From Algirhabdus cladophorae (GTDB lineage: Bacteria; Pseudomonadota; Alphaproteobacteria; Rhodobacterales; Rhodobacteraceae): DNA of 64,000 bases. Position numbers and translations under genes: made by a program. The stretch is from the NCBI RefSeq assembly GCF_044772865.1, contig NZ_CP173029.1, forward strand, positions 2,418,001-2,482,000. The letters are read 5' to 3'. Shown here one piece after another: positions 8,320 to 15,699 of this stretch. The notes below the pieces were generated by a model. That model worked only from the letters and a program-made list of their open reading frames with translations, searched no databases and had not been told where the DNA came from. Positions within the stretch are counted from its first letter, which is position 1. Every line of letters begins with the position of its first letter.

Positions 8320-9942
8320 ATGTTTTGGACTGAAAAGACTGATAAAGCAAAGAGAAGCCGATCTCTGCGAGCGGCATCTGCTCGGTTTGCAAAAGAAGAA
8401 GACGGGTCATTGACCATCTTTTCGCTGTATATATTCATTATCATGGTGTCGCTGGGCGGCTTGGCCATGGACGTCATGCATTTCGACACTGTTCAAACAA
8501 AACTGCAAAACACGGCTGACCGCGCCTCACTGGCCGCAGCCGATTTGGATCAGTCGCTGAACGGCTATGCCGTCGTGAATGACTATTTCGACAAAGCAGA
8601 AATGTCGAAGTACCTGAAGGCCACTGATGTGCGAGGCGGCATCAACTGGCGCGAAGTAGAAATCCACACAGAAGCGGTCATTCCGACATATTTCATGTTC
8701 TGGACATCAGACGCGCACCAACTGACTGCGAAAGCCGACAGCATCGCCAGCGAGAAAGTCACTGACATCGAAATTTCGCTTGTCATCGACATCTCTGGCT
8801 CGATGGGCAGCAACAACCGCTTGCCGCGTTTGAAAGTTGCCGCTGGCGAATTTTTCGACGCCGTGATCAAGAACACCACTGACCCGAACCTGGGCATCAC
8901 ATCCGTATCCATTATTCCCTACAACCACTCGGTGAATGTTGGGCCGGACATCTTGGCCCATTACAATCCGACCACAAAGCACAACGAAAGCTACTGCATT
9001 CGCTTTACGTCGAACAACATGAAATGGCGCGGGCAGTCGACGACAAATAGCCTTAACCGGATCGCTCACTTTACGCAGAACGACCAAGGCATTTCCAGCT
9101 CGACTGACATGTACAGAGTGCCCGATAGTTGGGAATTCTGGTGTCGCAATGACAGCCGAACCGAAATCATGCCGTTCCAGTTCGACAAACAGAAGCTTAA
9201 AGACCATGTGAATGCGTTCTACGCCAGCGGCTGGACCGGTATCGACAATGGTATGAAATGGGCCAGCATCTTGCTTGATCCCAGCTCGCGCCCCGTCATC
9301 ACCAACCTGAAAAACGCTGGCAAAGTGCCAACGCTGTTGGCCGGACGCCCTGTGGGCTATGACAACAGCGAGAACATGAAAGTCATCGTATTGATGACAG
9401 ACGGTGCTAACACCCTGCAACGGGACCTGAAGTCTAAGTACAAAAACAACAAATCAGACGTTTGGTATTCCCCCAGCCGCGATGAATGGATGGTGAAAAT
9501 CAAAGCCAATACGAGCAGCAAGCGCTGGTATTACCCGTATGATGCGGACACTGGCAGCGATGACGTCTATCGCAGCTATAAACGGTCGGATGCCATTCGA
9601 TACACTTACCAAGACCTGTACAAAATCTGGGGTGTTGATGATTTCTCGGACTACTTTTATCGACGCTCGAACACAGCGCTTTACGAAGAGCACAATGATG
9701 TGGTCGAGACATACATTGAAAACGGCGATATCGATGACAACGTCAAACTGATTTGTAACGCGGTGAAGGCCAAGAACACATCAATCTTTGCGATTGGCTT
9801 TGAGGCCCCGACCCGTGGACAAGACATCATGCGCGAATGTGCGTCAAGCGACGGACACTACTTTGATGTGGACGGGACCGAAATCACGACGGCGTTCAAG
9901 GCAATCGCCAGCCAGATCAATCGCCTGAGGTTGACACAATGA
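8320..9942 (+). CDS. TadG-like pilus assembly protein with VWA domain
   Basis: 540 aa from the ATG at 8320, chosen for the AGGTGGAG ribosome site just upstream; an earlier in-frame codon at 8284 lacks one. After a short basic N-terminus comes the TadE/TadG-type membrane segment (about residues 29-50, EDGSLTIFSLYIFIIMV). Then follows NTADRASLAAA, typical of TadG (Flp pilus-assembly) proteins. A von Willebrand A domain begins with an intact MIDAS motif D157-I-S159-G-S161 and extends through IVLMTDGANT and FAIGFEAP. Known TadG-type proteins are anchored in the envelope and linked to Flp/Tad pilus export. First gene of a three-gene operon (ATGA overlap with the next). Confidence 0.88.
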   Translation: MFWTEKTDKAKRSRSLRAASARFAKEEDGSLTIFSLYIFIIMVSLGGLAMDVMHFDTVQTKLQNTADRASLAAADLDQSLNGYAVVNDYFDKAEMSKYLKATDVRGGINWREVEIHTEAVIPTYFMFWTSDAHQLTAKADSIASEKVTDIEISLVIDISGSMGSNNRLPRLKVAAGEFFDAVIKNTTDPNLGITSVSIIPYNHSVNVGPDILAHYNPTTKHNESYCIRFTSNNMKWRGQSTTNSLNRIAHFTQNDQGISSSTDMYRVPDSWEFWCRNDSRTEIMPFQFDKQKLKDHVNAFYASGWTGIDNGMKWASILLDPSSRPVITNLKNAGKVPTLLAGRPVGYDNSENMKVIVLMTDGANTLQRDLKSKYKNNKSDVWYSPSRDEWMVKIKANTSSKRWYYPYDADTGSDDVYRSYKRSDAIRYTYQDLYKIWGVDDFSDYFYRRSNTALYEEHNDVVETYIENGDIDDNVKLICNAVKAKNTSIFAIGFEAPTRGQDIMRECASSDGHYFDVDGTEITTAFKAIASQINRLRLTQ

Positions 9943-10481
9943 TATCGTCACGTCCTTTTTTGCAACGGCTCAAACGCTTTCAGCGTGATGAAGACGGCAA
10001 TGCCACAATCGAATTTGTGATTTTGTTTCCGTGGTTTATCTTCATCATGATGATGTCGATCGAGGCAGGCCTTGCCTCGTCGCGCAATGCGATGCTGGAA
10101 CGCAGCCTGGAACAGACCGTGCGAGCGATCCGTATCAACACAGCCTCGCCCCCCAACTACAATCAGGTCAAAAAGATGATTTGTGACGGGGCTCCAATTT
10201 TTGCCAAATGTGACACTCGTCTTTTGTTGGAAATGGAAGAAATCGATCCACGTGCGCCTTTGACAGTGAATAAAAACACCCAGTGCAATGATGATCCCGA
10301 AATCATCAAACCCACACGGGGCTATGCCACAGTAGGCGACAACACTTTGATGCTGTTGAGGGCCTGTATCATGACCAAGCAATTCTTTGTTGTGAACGGC
10401 ATTGGCTTGGACATGCCGCGTATCAAAGGCGGCTTTTATGGAATTGTAGCAACCACTGTATTTGCGAGTGAACCATCATGA
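9939..10481 (+). CDS. TadE-like pseudopilin
   Basis: 180 aa. The N-terminus has the class IV prepilin/TadE pattern: a short basic leader, then G20 followed by NATIEF with Glu at the +5 position after cleavage, then a hydrophobic stem (about 24-47). The rest is a soluble domain with four cysteines. Its start ATG overlaps the stop of the VWA gene (ATGA), so translation is probably coupled. TadE family proteins are pseudopilins processed by TadV-type peptidase; no such peptidase is in this window. Confidence 0.85.
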   Translation: MISSRPFLQRLKRFQRDEDGNATIEFVILFPWFIFIMMMSIEAGLASSRNAMLERSLEQTVRAIRINTASPPNYNQVKKMICDGAPIFAKCDTRLLLEMEEIDPRAPLTVNKNTQCNDDPEIIKPTRGYATVGDNTLMLLRACIMTKQFFVVNGIGLDMPRIKGGFYGIVATTVFASEPS

Positions 10482-11056
10482 TCTGGGCAAGACTGACAAC
10501 ACGCATTCAGGCGTTCGCCAAGGATGTACATGGCGGCCTTTCTATCGAGACCGTACTGATGTGGCCTTTGCTTTTGTGGGCTTACGGCGCCATGTTCGTC
10601 TTCTTTGACGGGTTCAAGCAACAAAACCTGGCATTAAAGGCCACCTACACTGTGTCCGATACCATCTCTCGTGAGATGAACGCGTTGAACACGCAATACA
10701 TCGACACAATGCACGACTTGATGAACATGCTGTCGCGGGCCCGGCTGGATACAAAGCTGCGTGTGACAATGGTCAAATGGGATGGCGTTGCCAAAAAGAA
10801 CAAAGTGGTGTGGTCCGAGGCACGCGGCCCGGGTATTGTAAAATACAACACCAATTCACTGCAGGCTGTTGCAGATCGAATTCCTGTAATGCCTCATGGC
10901 GAACAAGTGGTCTTGGTCCAATCCTGGTCTATTTTTGAGCCCTTCATGTGGGTCGGATTTGGCGGGATCACCTTTGAAAATCTGGTGACAACGCGACCGC
11001 GCTATGTGGCCCATATCTGCTGGACCCAAGGCGGCACGCTGACCTGCGGCACCTGA
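10478..11056 (+). CDS. TadE/TadF-like pseudopilin
   Basis: 192 aa, third gene of the module, again with an ATGA overlap. The leader ends at G19-G20, followed by LSIETVLMWPLLLWAYGAMF, which places Glu24 at the fifth position if cleaved after G19. This is the prepilin-type arrangement of TadE/F pseudopilins. The soluble part has two cysteines near the C-terminus (CWTQGGTLTC). No other tad genes (ATPase, secretin, major pilin) are present nearby, so the module must rely on a tad locus elsewhere or have a separate role. Confidence 0.8.
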   Translation: MIWARLTTRIQAFAKDVHGGLSIETVLMWPLLLWAYGAMFVFFDGFKQQNLALKATYTVSDTISREMNALNTQYIDTMHDLMNMLSRARLDTKLRVTMVKWDGVAKKNKVVWSEARGPGIVKYNTNSLQAVADRIPVMPHGEQVVLVQSWSIFEPFMWVGFGGITFENLVTTRPRYVAHICWTQGGTLTCGT

Positions 11057-11061
11057 ATGCT

Positions 11062-11088
11062 ACGCGCCCCAGGCATTAGGGGGCGCGT
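11062..11088. terminator. Bidirectional terminator between convergent genes
   Basis: A perfect 9-bp inverted repeat ACGCGCCCC / GGGGCGCGT with a 9-nt loop, followed by TTT on the plus strand. It ends the tad-like operon and overlaps the last codons and stop of the convergent membrane protein gene (stop at 11076). Confidence 0.6.
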
Positions 11089-11555
11089 TTGACCAGCAGT
11101 AATTCGATCTGCTCGGCCATGAATTTGGATTGCCCCGCGGGCACAACGCCCCCGACACCAATGCGTTTGCCAGTGCACCACCACATGCCCGGCGCCCATT
11201 TGCGCGGATGGCGATGGGCAAGATGCACCATAAAACCATTGGATGGTTTGAACGCGAAAAGACCGCGGTCGACTTTGGTCATATCAGCCGTTTTGGCCAA
11301 GACAGTTCCGTTCATGTCGCTCAGCGCCGATGTCGTTAGGCGCAACCCTGTGGCCGTAGCGCGCCACAAACGTTGGGCAGAAATCAACGAAAACACGCCG
11401 GCCACCAGCAAAAAGACGATATAGCCAAAGCCAGAGGGCGGATTCGCAATCGCCAGATAAATCAACAAAACGCCCAAAACCCCTTGTGCCCCAACTGCAA
11501 AGATGCGGCGCGCACCCGAGGCTTGAATTTCGGCTAAAACTGTATCTTGTGACAT
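11076..11555 (-). CDS. Hypothetical two-helix membrane protein
   Basis: 159 aa, not recognised as a named family. Two hydrophobic segments are visible (about residues 19-37 and 44-60). They are followed by a soluble domain (LRLTTSALSDMNGTVLAKTADM onward) with the length and pattern of a PH-like beta domain, including a GMWWCTGKRIGVGG strand-turn segment. Probably an inner-membrane protein with its C-terminal domain in the cytoplasm. It stands alone between convergent tad-like genes and the dehydrogenase gene 51 bp upstream on the same strand. Confidence 0.75.
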   Translation of the reverse strand: MSQDTVLAEIQASGARRIFAVGAQGVLGVLLIYLAIANPPSGFGYIVFLLVAGVFSLISAQRLWRATATGLRLTTSALSDMNGTVLAKTADMTKVDRGLFAFKPSNGFMVHLAHRHPRKWAPGMWWCTGKRIGVGGVVPAGQSKFMAEQIELLLVKRAP

Positions 11556-11606
11556 GTGATATCCCTGGTCGCGCAGCCTGCACAGCAGGCCATGCGATGG
11601 GATGTG

Positions 11607-12560
11607 TCAGGCTTGACCGCGTTTGACAACCACTTCAGCCCCAGCAGCCTCTGGTTCGTCATCGTGCATCTCGGCGGGAAAGCCTTCAGCGCGAATGTCC
11701 AAGCCCGTCGCATCCTCGAGCCTGCGGATGATATTCGGCGACAGCTCGCGCGGGCCGTACCGGTCAATCCCGTCCTGGAAGATCTTGATCATAAGCGGGT
11801 TCATTTCCAATGGAATACCTGCGCGGTCCGCAACATTTTGGAATAGACCAATGTCTTTGGCCACCAAATCCATAGTGAAGGAAATATCGCGACTGCCATT
11901 CAAGATCACCTGACTTTCGGTTTCATGGACAAAGGATGTACCGCTGGACATTGCGATGGCCTCATAGGCTGTGGCCAGATCCATGCCAGCCCCTTTAGCC
12001 ACCGTCAGAGCCTCGGCGCAGGTGATCAGATTGGCCGTGGCCAGATAATTGGTAATCACCTTGAGAATGGAGGCAGAGCCGATCTCACCCGTATGCAACA
12101 CCCGACGCCCCATGACTGTAAGCAAGGGCAGTATCCGATCAAATGTCTCGCGCGTGCAGCCCGCAAAGATCGAAATGTTGCCGGTGTCCGCACGGTGACA
12201 GCCGCCAGAAACAGGACAATCTACAGCCGCCCCTCCAGCCGCAATAACCAAAGCCGACAGGCGCTTAACCTCAGCCTCGTCCGTGGTCGACATTTCCATC
12301 CAGATCTTGCCTGATGTGACTTCTGGCAACATTTGTTGCAACACGGCGTCTGAGGCCGCAGGGGACGGAAGACAGGTGATTACGGCATCGCAGGCCTGCA
12401 TTACATGGGCCGCATCGCGGCCAGCCTTTGCGCCCTTGGCCACGGATGCCGACACAAGATCTGCATCCAGATCAAAGACCATCACATCCTTGCCATTGCG
12501 CAACAAAGACCCCGACAGTTTGCCACCAACATTTCCTAACCCGATAAACCCTACCTGCAT
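11607..12560 (-). CDS. 3-hydroxyisobutyrate dehydrogenase-family oxidoreductase
   Basis: 317 aa from the ATG at 12560, which has GGGAGG six bases upstream; a longer frame to 12632 lacks a ribosome site. The N-terminal Rossmann motif is GFIGLGNVGGKLSGSLL. The beta-hydroxyacid dehydrogenase substrate block is DCPVSGGCHRADTGNISIFAG. The catalytic lysine is in ILKVITNYL (about 171). Members oxidise small beta-hydroxyacids (3-hydroxyisobutyrate, tartronate semialdehyde, glutarate semialdehyde and others) with NAD(P); the substrate here cannot be fixed. The last about 25 residues are acidic and unlike the core family. Confidence 0.88.
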   Translation of the reverse strand: MQVGFIGLGNVGGKLSGSLLRNGKDVMVFDLDADLVSASVAKGAKAGRDAAHVMQACDAVITCLPSPAASDAVLQQMLPEVTSGKIWMEMSTTDEAEVKRLSALVIAAGGAAVDCPVSGGCHRADTGNISIFAGCTRETFDRILPLLTVMGRRVLHTGEIGSASILKVITNYLATANLITCAEALTVAKGAGMDLATAYEAIAMSSGTSFVHETESQVILNGSRDISFTMDLVAKDIGLFQNVADRAGIPLEMNPLMIKIFQDGIDRYGPRELSPNIIRRLEDATGLDIRAEGFPAEMHDDEPEAAGAEVVVKRGQA

Positions 12561-12766
12561 TTCTGCCTCCCTTTTGGCGTTTTCCAAAGCTTTGCGATGA
12601 TTCCACCCATCGTCCGCTCTGTTTGCGACCAAATCATTTTCTTTTTTCTAAAAATACTCAATCTCGACTGGATCCAAGCTGCGCATCTGCACACAATTTT
12701 TGCGCAGGACTGCCAAATTGAACTGGATCCCCGTACCCTCTAGCTAAGGATCAAAGGAGAAACATC

Positions 12767-13678
12767 ATGTCACTTCGACCAACACTAGAGACGCGCAAAG
12801 CCCAACCTACCCTCGAAGGGGCAGGCGTCAAATTGCACCGCGCCTTTGGTTTTCAAGATCCCAGCGAGTTGGACCCGTTCCTGCTGTTTGACGATTTCCG
12901 CAACGACCGCCCAGAGGACTTTGAGAAAGGCTTTCCATGGCACCCGCACCGCGGCATCGAAACCATCACCTATGTACTATCCGGGACGGTTGAGCATGGC
13001 GATAGCCTTGGCAACACAGGCACCCTTGGTGCAGGCGATGTTCAATGGATGACGGCCGGATCGGGGATTTTGCACCAAGAAATGCCCAAAGGCGACCCAC
13101 GCGGCCAGATGCACGGCTTTCAATTGTGGGGCAACCTGCCCAGCGCGCAGAAAATGACAGATCCGCGGTACCAAGACGTAGAAGGCAAGGAAATCCCAGA
13201 AGTCATCGATGACGACGGCACCCGCGTGAAAGTTGTCGTGGGCTCGTTTTGGGGCAAAACCGGGCCTGTGGATGGTATCGCGGCAGACCCGCAATATCTG
13301 GACATTTATGTGCCAGCCGGTGTGCGCAAGACCTTTAAGATCGACACTTATCGTCGAGCATTTGCCTATGTTTTCGAAGGGGATGCGGCTTTTGCCGATG
13401 CTTCAGACCCGTCGGGGATTTTGCTGGAAAAAGAAGTGGGTGGCGAGGAAGTCAACATTCGTGACATGTCCGGAGATCGCACGTTGATCCGCTTTGGCAC
13501 TGGCGATGAAGTCACAGTGCAAGCTGGCGAACAAGGCGTACGGTTCTTGCTGATCTCAGGTGCGCCGATCCAAGAGCCGGTTGCCTGGCACGGGCCCATT
13601 GTGATGAACACCCAAGAGGAGCTGATGCAAGCGATGCGCGATCTGCGCAATGGGACGTTCATTAAGCCTGCTCACTAA
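12767..13678 (+). CDS. Pirin family bicupin
   Basis: 303 aa with a clear AAAGGAG ribosome site. The N-terminal cupin carries the four pirin metal ligands: H59 and H61 (WHPHRG), H103 and E105 (ILHQEMP). The GDVQWMTAGSGILHQE block is the family hallmark. The C-terminal cupin follows after about residue 190. Pirins are cytosolic iron-binding proteins; some have quercetinase activity and others act as regulatory partners. The function here is unknown beyond the family. Monocistronic, closed by a strong hairpin. Confidence 0.95.
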   Translation: MSLRPTLETRKAQPTLEGAGVKLHRAFGFQDPSELDPFLLFDDFRNDRPEDFEKGFPWHPHRGIETITYVLSGTVEHGDSLGNTGTLGAGDVQWMTAGSGILHQEMPKGDPRGQMHGFQLWGNLPSAQKMTDPRYQDVEGKEIPEVIDDDGTRVKVVVGSFWGKTGPVDGIAADPQYLDIYVPAGVRKTFKIDTYRRAFAYVFEGDAAFADASDPSGILLEKEVGGEEVNIRDMSGDRTLIRFGTGDEVTVQAGEQGVRFLLISGAPIQEPVAWHGPIVMNTQEELMQAMRDLRNGTFIKPAH

Positions 13679-13709
13679 ACCCAAACCAAAAACCATTGAG
13701 GTTTTGCGC

Positions 13710-13761
13710 TTGGCCTACGGCCAATCGCTGGGGGGCGGGGGCGCTGCGCGCCCCCGCCCCC
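13710..13761 (+). terminator. Double-hairpin terminator or repeat element after pirin
   Basis: Two adjacent hairpins: TTGGCC-TAC-GGCCAA (13710-13724), then a perfect 14-bp stem (13731-13744 with 13748-13761) of almost pure G/C with a 3-nt loop. Only CTAAAA follows, with no T-run on the plus strand; on the minus strand no T-run follows either. It separates pirin from the convergent yqeY gene. It may be a dispersed intergenic repeat doubling as a terminator. Confidence 0.6.
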
Positions 13762-13789
13762 TAAAATGTTGCAAATTTTCCAAATAGAT

Positions 13790-14254
13790 TTAAGCGAGCT
13801 GCGCTTTGACCAAACCACCAACTTTGGAAAAATCCATCTGACCGGTGTATTTTGACTTTAGCGCCCCCATGACCTTGCCCATGTCCCGAATGGATTGGGC
13901 CCCTGTCTCGGCAATCGCCTTTTCAACGGCTGCGGCGCTTTCTGTCTCGTTCAATTGCTTGGGTAGGAAGTCTTCGATTACTGCAATCTCAGACAGTTCT
14001 TTCTCCGCCAGTTCAAGACGCCCGCCTTCCTCATAGGCACGCGCCGATTCCTGCCGTTGCTTTACCATTTTGCCAAGGATTCCAAGGACATCACTGTCGC
14101 TGACGCTGACCTCATCACCCGAGCCGCGCGCCGCGATCTCCCGGTCCTTGATAGCTGCATTGATCAGCCGTAACGTGGACAACCTATTGCCATCCTTGGC
14201 CCTCATCGCTTCCTTTAGCCCAGTGTTGAGCTTGTCTCGCAAAGTCATGGTCAT
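13790..14254 (-). CDS. yqeY: GatB/YqeY domain protein
   Basis: 154 aa, full length for the YqeY family. It resembles the tail domain of the GatB subunit of the tRNA amidotransferase. Recognisable blocks are STLRLINAAIKDREIAARG near the N-terminus, LGKMVKQRQESA in the middle and MGALKSKYTGQMD near the end. Two ATGs (14254, 14248) are both plausible starts. The molecular role is unsettled; binding to tRNA has been suggested from the GatB similarity. Divergent from carA. In many alphaproteobacteria it lies between carA and dnaG. Confidence 0.93.
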   Translation of the reverse strand: MTMTLRDKLNTGLKEAMRAKDGNRLSTLRLINAAIKDREIAARGSGDEVSVSDSDVLGILGKMVKQRQESARAYEEGGRLELAEKELSEIAVIEDFLPKQLNETESAAAVEKAIAETGAQSIRDMGKVMGALKSKYTGQMDFSKVGGLVKAQLA

Positions 14255-14367
14255 CTATCCCCAGAGTTTCATGAACGCCCCAACTTAGGGGCAAAGCCTT
14301 TGGAAGACAAGAGAGAGGCTATTTTCTAACCCATTGAAATTCCATGTGATTACATTTTGCACCGCCC

Positions 14368-14396
14368 TTGACCCTGACCGCTTGCAGGCATAGTTT
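14368..14396 (+). promoter_or_regulatory. Possible sigma70-type promoter of carA
   Basis: TTGACC at 14368-14373 and TAGTTT at 14391-14396 are 17 bp apart and about 40 bp upstream of the carA start. The -35 is good and the -10 is weak. Offered as a candidate only. Confidence 0.25.
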
Positions 14397-14434
14397 CCGC
14401 CACGTTTGCACGCCATATTGGGGATCCCTTGTTC

Positions 14435-15595
14435 ATGTCTCAGCCATCGAAAACACCCCCGACAGCCTGTCTTGCACTGGCCGACGGCACTTTGTTTTAT
14501 GGGATCGGGTTTGGGGCCACAGGGCAAACCCAGGCCGAGCTGTGCTTCAACACAGCTATGACGGGCTACCAAGAGATCATGACCGACCCGTCTTATGCGG
14601 GCCAAGTGGTTACGTTTACCTTCCCACATATCGGCAATACCGGCGTCACAGACGAAGACAACGAAACGGCCCAGCCCGTGTCCGAAGGCATGGTGGTCAA
14701 ATGGGACCCAACCGAGCCCAGCAATTGGCGCGCCACATCGGATCTGCAAACATGGCTGGCCAAACAGGGGCGCATCGGTATTGGCGGTGTGGATACTCGG
14801 CGCCTGACCCGTGCGATCAGACAACAAGGCGCGCCGCATGTGGCATTGGCCCATGACCCCGAAGGCAAGTTTGACATCGAGGCTTTGGTCGCGGCAGCCC
14901 GCAGTTTCGAAGGCTTGGAAGGTGTCGATCTGGCCAAAAAAGTAACCTGTGCGCAATCCTATCATTGGAACGAGATGCGGTGGGCCTGGCCCGAAGGGTA
15001 TGTAACCCGAAGCACGCCAGGTCATAAAGTGGTGGCCATCGATTACGGCGCCAAACGCAACATTTTGCGTTGTCTGGCCTCGGCTGGATGCGATGTTACA
15101 GTCTTGCCTGCGACAGCCACGGCCCAAGATGTGCTGGACCTGAACCCTGATGGTGTCTTTTTGTCCAATGGTCCGGGTGATCCGGCGGCAACGGGTCAAT
15201 ACGCCGTTCCGATGATCCAAGAGGTTCTTGAAAAATCTGATATTCCGGTTTTCGGTATCTGTTTGGGCCATCAAATGCTGGCTTTGGCCCTCGGAGCGAA
15301 AACGATCAAAATGAACCACGGGCATCATGGCGCGAACCATCCGGTCAAAGATATGGAGTCGGGGAAAGTTGAAATTACTTCGATGAACCATGGTTTTACT
15401 GTCGATACGCAAACACTTCCTGAAGGTGTCGTGGAAACCCATGTGTCCTTGTTTGATGGGTCCAATTGCGGCATTCGCTTGAGGGATCGGCCAGTGTATT
15501 CGGTGCAATACCATCCCGAAGCCTCGCCAGGTCCACAAGACAGCTATTATCTGTTTGAACGGTTTGCAGCAGCCATGGCCGAACAATCTGCATAA
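14435..15595 (+). CDS. carA: Carbamoyl-phosphate synthase small subunit
   Basis: Glutamine amidotransferase subunit that supplies ammonia to CarB for carbamoyl phosphate, the precursor of arginine and pyrimidines. 386 aa from the ATG at 14435; a TTG two codons upstream is less likely. The N-terminal CarA domain (LADGTLFYGIGFGA, FNTAMTGYQEIMTDPSYAGQ) is followed by a class I glutaminase domain with nucleophile C276 (FGICLGHQML) and the His/Glu pair in YHPEASPG. carB is not in the window. Divergent from yqeY. Confidence 0.97.
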   Translation: MSQPSKTPPTACLALADGTLFYGIGFGATGQTQAELCFNTAMTGYQEIMTDPSYAGQVVTFTFPHIGNTGVTDEDNETAQPVSEGMVVKWDPTEPSNWRATSDLQTWLAKQGRIGIGGVDTRRLTRAIRQQGAPHVALAHDPEGKFDIEALVAAARSFEGLEGVDLAKKVTCAQSYHWNEMRWAWPEGYVTRSTPGHKVVAIDYGAKRNILRCLASAGCDVTVLPATATAQDVLDLNPDGVFLSNGPGDPAATGQYAVPMIQEVLEKSDIPVFGICLGHQMLALALGAKTIKMNHGHHGANHPVKDMESGKVEITSMNHGFTVDTQTLPEGVVETHVSLFDGSNCGIRLRDRPVYSVQYHPEASPGPQDSYYLFERFAAAMAEQSA

Positions 15596-15699
15596 GGCCT
15601 GTCGCCTGCGCTGTGCGAAACTGACAAAATTAACCTGTCATTAAGGCTGTTTAGGCCAATCTGTCCCAGTAGAATTTGCGGACAGCAGGTCTTGTTAAA

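Noticed and set aside
14285..15586. Long open frame (433 codons) on the minus strand opposite carA
   Set aside because: It lies entirely antisense to a clear carA, has no ribosome site, and its translation is rich in His/Arg/Cys with no recognisable domain.
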